Positions 14,427 to 19,955 of a stretch of 19,955 nt of DNA are shown one piece after another (within the stretch, counting starts at the first letter, position 1; the number at the start of each line of letters is the position of its first letter). The position numbers were made by a program, and so were the translations under genes. The notes under the pieces are model-generated. The model saw only the letters and a program-made list of their open reading frames with translations. It did not search any database and was not told where the DNA came from. Source of the DNA: Bacillota bacterium. GTDB lineage: Bacteria > Bacillota > Sulfobacillia > JABLXB01. The stretch covers positions 16,975-36,929 of the forward strand of contig JANLGA010000002.1 of NCBI GenBank assembly GCA_024653225.1, written 5' to 3'.

Positions 14427-15247
14427 GATGGAGACTGATCATTGACGGCGGGGCCCGCGGGGCTTGGAACATGGCCGTGGACGAAGCGATACTCCTGTCG
14501 CACGCGAGGGGGGACACGCCCCCTACTTTGCGGCTGTATGAATGGCGGCCGCCCGCGGTCTCCGTGGGGTATTTCCAGGATATGGCCGGGCAGATAGACC
14601 TGGAGGCATGCGTGCGCTTGGGGGTGGAGTGGGTGCGACGGCCCACGGGCGGTAGGGCTGTGCTCCACGAGGACGAAGTGACGTACAGCGTGACGGCCTC
14701 CGAGCGAATACTGGGGGGTTCGGTGCTCGAGACATACCTCGAACTGAGCAAGGGGCTTGTCGAGGGCCTCCGCCTACTCGGGGCCCAAGCGGAGGTCGCG
14801 CCCGGCGGACCTAGCGGCGACGCCCGCTCTGCGGCCTGCTTCGACGCCCCGTCGTGGTACGAGATAGTGTGCGGCGGCAGGAAAGTCGTCGGAAGCGCCC
14901 AGACGCGGCACAGCGGCGTCATGCTGCAGCACGGGTCCATTCCCCTGCGGTTCGATGTCTCCAGGGCGGTGGCGGTTCTCCAGGTGGGCTCCGACAGGGC
15001 GAGGCAGCGCCTGGCCGCGAGCCTCGGCCGCAAGGCCGCGGGCCTCGAGGAAGTGCTCGGCCGGCGCGTGGGGGCGCTCGAGGTCAAGCGAGCCCTGGCG
15101 GAAGGGTACAGCAGGGCCCTGGGATGGAGCTTCGAAATAGGGGGTCTGACGCCTGCCGAAAGGGAGGAAGCGGCGAGACTGGAGAAAGAGAAGTACGGGA
15201 GTCCGACGTGGAACGAGCTGAGACGCGGGAGGGATCGCAGTGCTTGA
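14423..15247 (+). CDS. lipM: LipM-type octanoyltransferase (LplA/LipB superfamily)
   Basis: 274 aa. Motifs of the LplA/LipM fold: NMAVDEAIL, PAVSVGYFQD, RRPTGGRAVLHEDEVTYSV (72-90), and KVVGSAQTRHSGVMLQHGSI (154-173). A cysteine at 139 lies in ACFDAPSWYEI, the position of the catalytic cysteine of Bacillus LipM. LipM transfers octanoate from octanoyl-ACP to GcvH; an ATP-dependent lipoate ligase (LplA) is the main alternative. Because LplA lacks this cysteine and the operon supplies sulfur-insertion enzymes, a LipM role on GcvH Lys62 is preferred. ATG 14423 overlaps the lipS2 stop (ATGA), with a GAGGGAGA SD about 10 nt upstream. It overlaps lpd by 8 nt. Confidence 0.82.
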   Translation: MRWRLIIDGGARGAWNMAVDEAILLSHARGDTPPTLRLYEWRPPAVSVGYFQDMAGQIDLEACVRLGVEWVRRPTGGRAVLHEDEVTYSVTASERILGGSVLETYLELSKGLVEGLRLLGAQAEVAPGGPSGDARSAACFDAPSWYEIVCGGRKVVGSAQTRHSGVMLQHGSIPLRFDVSRAVAVLQVGSDRARQRLAASLGRKAAGLEEVLGRRVGALEVKRALAEGYSRALGWSFEIGGLTPAEREEAARLEKEKYGSPTWNELRRGRDRSA

Positions 15248-16643
15248 CGCCGTTGTGATCGGCGGCGGGGTCGCGGGCTACGTCGCTGCAATCAAGGGTG
15301 CGCAGATGGGGGGCAAGGTCGTCCTAGTCGAGCGAGACAGGCTGGGAGGGACGTGCCTCAACAGGGGTTGCATCCCCACCAAGGTCCTCGCCAGGACCGC
15401 CGAGGTACTGAGCCTGGCGGAGAGGTCGGCCGATTTCGGCGTCCGGGTGGGGGCCGTGTCGCTCGACCCAGTCGGGGTGTCGGCCAGGAAGGACCGGGTG
15501 GTCTGCCAATTGGTCGGCGGGGTGCAGACCCTGCTGAAGGCGTGGGGCGTTGAAGTGATCCGCGGAACGGCGCGCGTCGTGGGCCCGGGAATCGTCGAGG
15601 TCTCCCGCGCGGAGGGTGGGGCCGCCGTGTCGCTCGAGACCCGCGGCATAATCCTCGCGACGGGCTCCAAGCCGATGAACCTACCGGTTCCCGGGGCGGA
15701 TGGGGCCGGGGTGTTCCTGGGCGAGGCGGCGCTGGACATAGACCAAGTACCTCCGCGCATGGCGGTAATAGGCGCAGGCGTAATAGGGATGGAGTTTGCC
15801 TGCATCTACAATGTGTTTGGGTCGAAAGTGACGGTGTTCGAAAAGCTGCCGGGGATCCTCCCCCCGGTGGACGACGAGATCGCGAGGAGATTGCTGGCGA
15901 CCGTGCGGCGGAGGGGCATGGTCGTCCATACCGGAGCCTCGGTCGAGGCGATTACGAGCAACGCCGACGGGTCCAAGCGCGTCGTGGCGAAGGACGAGTC
16001 CGGCAACGACGTCAGCGCCGACGCGGACGCCGTCGTCATCGCGGTGGGACGCCGCGCCGACTACGGCGGGATTGACCTGGACCGCTTGGGGATAGCGCAC
16101 GGGCGAAACGGCGTCTCCGTGGACGAGTGCATGAGGACGACTGTCCCGGGTATTTACGCGGCCGGTGACGTACTCGGGCGGACGTGGCTCGCTCATGTGG
16201 CGTCCCACGAAGGCATCGTGGCCATGCGCAACATCATGGGAGACCGGTGCGAAATGGACTACCGCGTCGTCCCCTCGTGCGTGTTCTCGATGCCCGAAAT
16301 AGCGTGGGTCGGGCTCACCGAGAAACAGGCCGCCGAGCGTGCGGCCGGCGTCACCGTTTCGAGGTTCCCGTTCACGGCGAACGGTCGGGCGCTGATCCTG
16401 GGCGAATCCGAGGGCATGGTGAAAGTCGTCGCCGATTCGGATGGTAGGCTGCTGGGGGTGCACGTGATCGGGCCCCACGCCGACGACCTCATCCACGAGG
16501 CGGCCGCGGCCCTGCACCTCGGCGCGACGGCGACCCAGATGGCCCGCATGATTCATTCTCATCCCACGCTCGCGGAAGCACTTGGCGAGGCCTTCCAAGG
16601 GGTGGAAGGGAGCCCCATACATTTCTTGAGGCAACGCCGGTAG
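15240..16643 (+). CDS. lpdA: Dihydrolipoyl dehydrogenase, glycine cleavage L protein
   Basis: 467 aa, usual length. It reoxidises dihydrolipoyl-GcvH with NAD+. FAD site VIGGGVAGYVAAIKGA (6-21), redox disulfide GGTCLNRGCIPTK (Cys39, Cys44), NAD-binding VIGAGVIGMEFA, second FAD contact YAAGDVLG, and the catalytic His/Glu pair HPTLAE (His441, Glu446) are all present. Start GTG 15240 with GGGAGG 7 nt upstream. Its position between lipM and glyA suggests it is dedicated to glycine cleavage rather than to a 2-oxoacid dehydrogenase, though it could serve both. Confidence 0.95.
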   Translation: MLDAVVIGGGVAGYVAAIKGAQMGGKVVLVERDRLGGTCLNRGCIPTKVLARTAEVLSLAERSADFGVRVGAVSLDPVGVSARKDRVVCQLVGGVQTLLKAWGVEVIRGTARVVGPGIVEVSRAEGGAAVSLETRGIILATGSKPMNLPVPGADGAGVFLGEAALDIDQVPPRMAVIGAGVIGMEFACIYNVFGSKVTVFEKLPGILPPVDDEIARRLLATVRRRGMVVHTGASVEAITSNADGSKRVVAKDESGNDVSADADAVVIAVGRRADYGGIDLDRLGIAHGRNGVSVDECMRTTVPGIYAAGDVLGRTWLAHVASHEGIVAMRNIMGDRCEMDYRVVPSCVFSMPEIAWVGLTEKQAAERAAGVTVSRFPFTANGRALILGESEGMVKVVADSDGRLLGVHVIGPHADDLIHEAAAALHLGATATQMARMIHSHPTLAEALGEAFQGVEGSPIHFLRQRR

Positions 16644-16701
16644 AGAGCGCCGACGAAGGCGCGCCGGAGGTAGAACGCTGATAAGGGCGGAGGTGTCCGG
16701 G

Positions 16702-17937
16702 ATGGAGAGTCTCATGACTGTTGATCCGGAAGTCTACAAGGCAATCGAGGACGAACGCCGGCGCCAGATGAACGTGATAGAGCTGATCGCATCGGAGAAC
16801 CTGGTTAGCAAGGCCGTGATGGAGGCGGCCGGCAGCTGCCTCACGAACAAGTACGCGGAGGGGTACCCCGGGAAGCGGTACTACGGTGGCTGCGAGTACG
16901 TGGACGTGGCCGAGGAACTGGCCAGGTCGAGGGCGAAGCAGCTTTTCGGGGCCGAGCACGCGAACGTGCAGCCGCACTCCGGCGCGCAGGCGAACACGGC
17001 CGTGTATTTCGCCGTGTTGAAGCCGGGGGACACCGTGATGGGGATGAACTTGAGCCACGGGGGTCACCTCACCCACGGCAGCCCGGTCAACATCTCCGGC
17101 AAGTACTTCAACTTCGTTGCGTACGGCGTGAACAAGGACAGCGGTCGCATAGACTATGACGAGGTCCGCGACATCGCGCTGCGAACGAAGCCGCGGATGA
17201 TCGTGGCCGGCGCGAGCGCTTACCCGAGGACGATTGACTTCCCCGCATTCAGGGCCATCGCGGACGAGGTGGGCGCTTACCTGATGGTTGACATGGCCCA
17301 CATAGCGGGACTGGTGGCCGCCGGTTACCACCCGAGCCCCGTGCCCCACGCCCAGTTCGTCACGACCACCACACACAAGACGCTCCGGGGTCCCAGGGGT
17401 GGCATGATCCTGACCACGCAACAGTACGCGAAGGACATAGACAAGGCGATCTTCCCCGGGATCCAGGGAGGACCCCTCATGCATATAATAGCCGCCAAGG
17501 CCGTCGCACTGAAGGAAGCGCTGTCGCCGGGCTTCAAAGAGTACCAGGGCCGGATCGTGAGAAACGCGCGGGTGTTGGCGGAGGGGCTCATGAGGAGGGG
17601 ATTCAGACTCGTTTCCGGCGGAACGGATAACCACCTAATGCTGGTGGACCTGACGAACAAGGACATAACCGGCCTCGACGCGGAAAGGGTGCTCGACCGA
17701 GTGGGGATCACGGTGAACAAGAACACCATACCTTTCGACACGAGGAGCCCGCAGGTGACGAGCGGCATTCGGATCGGGACCCCGACGGTCACGACCCGGG
17801 GGATGAAAGAGGCCGAGATGGATGATATCGCCCGATTGATTGACGAGGCGATCTCGTTTCGTTCTGACGAGCGGAAGCTACAGTCCATCGCGGAGGAAGT
17901 CCGCGACCTGTGCAACCGGTTCCCGTTCTACGACTAG
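16702..17937 (+). CDS. glyA: Serine hydroxymethyltransferase
   Basis: 411 aa, normal length. It interconverts glycine plus methylene-THF and serine plus THF, so with the glycine-cleavage proteins it turns two glycines into one serine. Signatures: NVIELIASENLVS, TNKYAEGYPGKRYYGG, VQPHSGAQAN, VDMAHIAGLVAAG, and the PLP lysine Lys226 in TTTTHKTLRGPRGG. The start is ATG 16702, with GGAGG (16689-16693) 8 nt upstream; GTG 16693 overlaps that SD. A 58-nt gap with a small GCGCC/GGCGC hairpin separates it from lpd, but no promoter is evident, so it is probably the last gene of the riboswitch operon. Confidence 0.97.
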   Translation: MESLMTVDPEVYKAIEDERRRQMNVIELIASENLVSKAVMEAAGSCLTNKYAEGYPGKRYYGGCEYVDVAEELARSRAKQLFGAEHANVQPHSGAQANTAVYFAVLKPGDTVMGMNLSHGGHLTHGSPVNISGKYFNFVAYGVNKDSGRIDYDEVRDIALRTKPRMIVAGASAYPRTIDFPAFRAIADEVGAYLMVDMAHIAGLVAAGYHPSPVPHAQFVTTTTHKTLRGPRGGMILTTQQYAKDIDKAIFPGIQGGPLMHIIAAKAVALKEALSPGFKEYQGRIVRNARVLAEGLMRRGFRLVSGGTDNHLMLVDLTNKDITGLDAERVLDRVGITVNKNTIPFDTRSPQVTSGIRIGTPTVTTRGMKEAEMDDIARLIDEAISFRSDERKLQSIAEEVRDLCNRFPFYD

Positions 17938-17964
17938 GAGCATCGGGCCGAACGAAGTGCGGCG

Positions 17965-17994
17965 GGGGCCGGCCGAGACCGGCCCCGTTCATTT
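17965..17994 (+). terminator. Terminator at the end of the gcv-lip-glyA operon
   Basis: A perfect 8-bp stem GGGGCCGG (17965-17972) / CCGGCCCC (17979-17986) with loop CCGAGA is followed by GTTCATTT. The U-tract is short and interrupted. It lies 27 nt after the glyA stop. From 17995 to 18088 I see nothing further. Confidence 0.7.
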
Positions 17995-18088
17995 CGGGGG
18001 CGTGACGACCGACGGGTGCGTTCCCACATTCGCCAGCATTCGAGCCCGCAGTCACCAATCTTCGACTAGGTTCTCGCCCCCGCCCCGC

Positions 18089-18094
18089 TATAAT
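18089..18094 (+). promoter_or_regulatory. Perfect TATAAT -10 element for the small AbrB-like gene
   Basis: TATAAT is an exact consensus hexamer in otherwise GC-rich DNA. The 17-nt-spaced -35 position reads CTAGGT, a poor match, so the promoter may be activator-dependent or regulated. It excludes an ATG at 18093 as a start codon, because that ATG overlaps the -10. Confidence 0.6.
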
Positions 18095-18100
18095 GGACTT

Positions 18101-18245
18101 GCCCGGTGGCCGATGGAGCGGAATCAAGACAATATGGCGTGGAAAGGTGGTAGCAGCCATTAGCCCGGTCCGGTGTGGAAGGACGGACGCGGCCGCAGTC
18201 GGAGGCTGCAAGGTCGTGCATATCGCGTCGGCGGTGGAGAGACGG
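18101..18245 (+). other. About 145-nt leader of the AbrB-like gene
   Basis: The stretch between the -10 element and the ATG is much longer than a plain 5' leader. The frame is open here (from 18093) but the encoded sequence shows no family features, so I treat it as untranslated. No known riboswitch core was recognised. It ends in GGTGGAGA (18233-18240), the SD of the small gene. Confidence 0.35.
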
Positions 18246-18264
18246 ATGGGCCGAAGGCCCATCC
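18244..18264 (+). repeat. Perfect 9-bp hairpin containing the start codon
   Basis: GGATGGGCC (18244-18252), loop GAA, GGCCCATCC (18256-18264). The ATG at 18246-18248 lies inside the 5' arm, while the SD (GGAG, 18236-18239) lies just outside. In mRNA the hairpin would hide the start codon; as DNA it is a 21-bp near-palindrome that a dimeric regulator might bind. Confidence 0.7.
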
Positions 18265-18410
18265 TTTCGGTGGACGGGGATGGCGGGGTCATCATACCGC
18301 AATCATACCTCGCGTACATGGGGCTGGGACGAGGGGGCCGTGTGAGACTCACCGCCATGGGTTGCGCGGTGGCCATCGAACCGGCGGACCCGTGGGAACC
18401 GGCCGAATAG
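18246..18410 (+). CDS. Small AbrB/SpoVT-like DNA-binding protein
   Basis: 54 aa. Residues about 8-46 fit the swapped-hairpin AbrB/SpoVT fold: SVDGDGGVIIPQSYLAYMGLGRGGRVRL, read in two parts (GDGGVIIPQSYLAYMGL, GRGGRVRL), then VAIEPA. Such proteins bind DNA as dimers, either as transition-state or sporulation regulators or as antitoxins. No toxin gene follows, so a free-standing regulator is more likely. The start is ATG 18246, with GGAG 6 nt upstream; the open frame extends further 5' but overlaps the promoter. It has its own promoter and terminator, so it is monocistronic. Regulation may involve the hairpin over its start codon. Confidence 0.7.
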   Translation: MGRRPILSVDGDGGVIIPQSYLAYMGLGRGGRVRLTAMGCAVAIEPADPWEPAE

Positions 18411-18430
18411 GAACCTCCGGGGGTCGCGGG

Positions 18431-18461
18431 CGCCCTCCCCATGGGGGAGGGCGGTTCATTT
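18431..18461 (+). terminator. Strong terminator after the AbrB-like gene
   Basis: A 10-bp perfect stem CGCCCTCCCC/GGGGAGGGCG with loop ATG is followed by GTTCATTT. The same GTTCATTT tail follows the glyA terminator at 17987-17994. Confidence 0.75.
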
Positions 18462-18470
18462 GGTGCGTTG

Positions 18471-18499
18471 GTGACACCCCCCACACCTTATGGTAATAT
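18471..18499 (+). promoter_or_regulatory. Promoter of pepQ (and possibly efp)
   Basis: GTGACA (18471-18476), a 17-nt spacer, and TAATAT (18494-18499), with TATGG just upstream of the -10. Five of six and four of six matches to the sigma-A consensus. It starts 10 nt after the preceding terminator tail, so pepQ has its own transcription start about 60 nt before the coding start. Confidence 0.6.
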
Positions 18500-18566
18500 T
18501 GTGAAGGAAATCTGGGGTGCAGGGCGGCCGTCCGGGACGCCGGCGCCCAGGAGCGAGGTGTGGGCG

Positions 18567-19646
18567 GTGAGCGAGGAGCGCCTGTCCCGGGTCAGGGAGT
18601 CACTGGGCGCGCGCGGTCTGGACGGCATCTTGCTCAGCGGCTATGAAAACTGCCTGTACGTGAGCGGGTTCACCGGCGAAGGACACCTGGTCATAACCGG
18701 CGACGCTGCGTTCGTTCTGACTGATTCCAGGTACTACGAACAGGCGGGGGGGGAGGCCCCCGCCTTCGAGTTGGTGGAGACGCCCGGATCGGTGCACGAA
18801 GTGCTGCCCGAGCTCGTGCGGGGGAAAGGCATCCGCAGGCTCGGGTTCGAGCGCGACATCATCACCCATGGGCAGTTTCTGGAGATGTCCCAGGCCCTGG
18901 GGACATCGGGATGCGATCTCGTTCCTACGCGCGGGCTGGTCGAGAGGATGAGGGAGGTCAAGTCGGACGCCGAGGCCGGCGAGATCCGACGGGCGTGCGG
19001 CATAATGGTGCGGGCGTTCCAGAATCTCCTGCCGAAGATCCGACCGGGCGTCACGGAGTACGACCTGGCGGTCGAGATCGAGTTCGAGGTCAGGCGCCTT
19101 GGTGCGGACCGCATCGGGTTTCCGGCGATCGTCGCCTCGGGCAAACGCGGTTCGTTGCCGCACGCCAGGCCCACGTTAAAGGAGATCCGGGCGGGCGAGA
19201 TGGTGACCGTGGACTTCGGGGCGTTCGTGGGGCCGTACTGCGCGGACATGACGAGGACAGTCGCGGTCGGAGACCCGGAGCCGAAGTTGGTGGAGATCTA
19301 TGAGGTGGTCAGGAACGCGCAGGAGGCCGCCGTGGCCGGGGTACGCCCCGGGATGAGCCTGCGCGAGGCCGACTCCATAGCGAGGGAATCAATCGCCAGG
19401 GCCGGGTACGGGCAATACTTCGGCCACGGGCTCGGACACGGCATAGGCCTGCGGATCCACGAATCGCCGCGGCTGTCGCCGAGGGCCCCGGAGGATGGGG
19501 TCGTCCGGGAAGGCATGACTGTCACCGTGGAACCGGGGATCTACGTTCCGGGCCTCGGCGGGGTGAGGATAGAGGACAGCGTCCGGGTGTGTAGCGACGG
19601 GGTTGAAGTGTTCACCGAGTTCACGAAGGAGCTGATCAGGCTGTAG
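18567..19646 (+). CDS. pepQ: M24-family Xaa-Pro aminopeptidase/dipeptidase
   Basis: 359 aa, typical of the Bacillota YqhT/PepQ group. A creatinase-like N-terminal domain (about 1-125) precedes the pita-bread metallopeptidase domain. The five metal ligands are present: Asp216 (TVDFG), Asp227 (CADMTRT), His291 (GHGIG), Glu322 (VEPGIY) and Glu336 (RIEDS). It cleaves peptides at Xaa-Pro bonds in the cytoplasm, releasing amino acids from proline-containing peptides. The start is GTG 18567, with GAGG 8 nt upstream; GTG 18558 is an alternative, and the frame further upstream overlaps the terminator. The pepQ-efp order is common in Bacillota. Confidence 0.92.
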   Translation: MSEERLSRVRESLGARGLDGILLSGYENCLYVSGFTGEGHLVITGDAAFVLTDSRYYEQAGGEAPAFELVETPGSVHEVLPELVRGKGIRRLGFERDIITHGQFLEMSQALGTSGCDLVPTRGLVERMREVKSDAEAGEIRRACGIMVRAFQNLLPKIRPGVTEYDLAVEIEFEVRRLGADRIGFPAIVASGKRGSLPHARPTLKEIRAGEMVTVDFGAFVGPYCADMTRTVAVGDPEPKLVEIYEVVRNAQEAAVAGVRPGMSLREADSIARESIARAGYGQYFGHGLGHGIGLRIHESPRLSPRAPEDGVVREGMTVTVEPGIYVPGLGGVRIEDSVRVCSDGVEVFTEFTKELIRL

Positions 19647-19705
19647 GGCCGGTTGACCCCGGGCCGATTAGGCAAGAATAGCGATCCGGAGGGGGAGTAT
19701 CCCAG

Positions 19706-19955
19706 GTGATTTCCAGCAACGACTTCAGGACGGGGGTTACCATCGAAGTTGACGGGGAAGTGTACTCGGTCGTGGAGTTCCAGCACGTGAAGCCGGGCAA
19801 GGGCTCCGCGTTCGTGAGGACCAAACTGAAGAACGTGAGGACCGGGGCTGTCTTAGAGAGAACCTTCGCGGCCGGCGAGAAACTCCCCAGGGCTCACGTG
19901 GAACGGAGAGAGGTGCAGTACCTCTATGGTTCCGCCGACGAGTACGTCGTGATGG
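19706..19955 (+). CDS. efp: Elongation factor P, 5' part (runs off the right edge)
   Basis: 83 complete codons are visible. EF-P enters the ribosome to relieve stalling at polyproline stretches. The N-terminus ISSNDFRTGVTIEVDGEVY and the loop FQHVKPGKGSAF are nearly invariant for the family; the loop lysine that can carry modifications in some bacteria is Lys32. FVRTKLKNVRTGAV, HVERREVQYLY and EYVVM follow the KOW and OB-fold order. GTG 19706 is supported by GGAGGGGGAG (19688-19697), 8 nt upstream. It lies 59 nt after pepQ; TTGACC (19653-19658) is present there without a good -10, so co-transcription with pepQ is likely. Confidence 0.95.
   Translation, partial: MISSNDFRTGVTIEVDGEVYSVVEFQHVKPGKGSAFVRTKLKNVRTGAVLERTFAAGEKLPRAHVERREVQYLYGSADEYVVM

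Noticed and set aside
17484..17489. TATAAT inside glyA
   Set aside because: It lies in conserved coding sequence (HIIAAKAVA) and lacks a -35 element.
1..19955. CRISPR arrays, insertion sequences, tRNA or rRNA genes
   Set aside because: No regularly spaced repeats, transposase-like proteins, tRNA cloverleaf cores or rRNA segments were seen.

Overview
The window looks like chromosomal DNA of a high-G+C, single-membrane Bacillota (Firmicutes), probably an anaerobic or thermophilic clostridial or Limnochordia-like lineage. The clues are an S-layer homology (SLH) domain protein, a Tad pilus locus without a secretin gene, the split glycine decarboxylase (gcvPA/gcvPB), a LipM-type octanoyltransferase, a glycine riboswitch in front of gcvT, a pepQ-efp pair, strong purine-rich Shine-Dalgarno (SD) sites, sigma-A-type promoters, and frequent GTG/TTG starts. 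I cannot name a species.

Layout. (1) 1-444, minus strand: 5' part of a secreted SLH-domain protein. (2) 445-929: divergent intergenic region with a good sigma-A promoter (655-683) and a long, possibly structured leader for the pilus genes. (3) 930-6867: Tad/Flp pilus operon in the order cpaB, cpaE/tadZ, cpaF/tadA, tadB, tadC, flp, tadE, tadG-like. The cpaF reading frame is broken at about 3420, where about six conserved residues are also missing. (4) 7067-7999: cysteine synthase. (5) 8122-8287: single-aptamer glycine riboswitch followed by an intrinsic terminator. (6) 8307-17937: a long, tightly coupled operon gcvT-gcvH-gcvPA-gcvPB-lipS1-lipS2-lipM-lpd-glyA, closed by a terminator. (7) 18089-18461: a 54-residue AbrB/SpoVT-like protein with its own promoter, a start codon inside a perfect hairpin, and a terminator. 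(8) 18471-19955: pepQ (with promoter) and the 5' part of efp.

How the genes work together. The riboswitch operon encodes the four glycine-cleavage proteins (T, H, P as two subunits, and L) and serine hydroxymethyltransferase, which uses the methylene-THF produced. It also appears to encode everything needed to lipoylate GcvH in place: LipM would move octanoate from ACP to GcvH Lys62, and two BioB-like radical SAM proteins resembling the LipS1/LipS2 pair would insert the two sulfurs instead of classical LipA. This self-contained 'make glycine cleavage and its cofactor' unit under glycine control is the most interesting system in the window. LipS1/LipS2 as such is already known from Thermococcus. 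What stands out here is the pairing with a LipM-type enzyme inside a riboswitch-controlled gcv operon.
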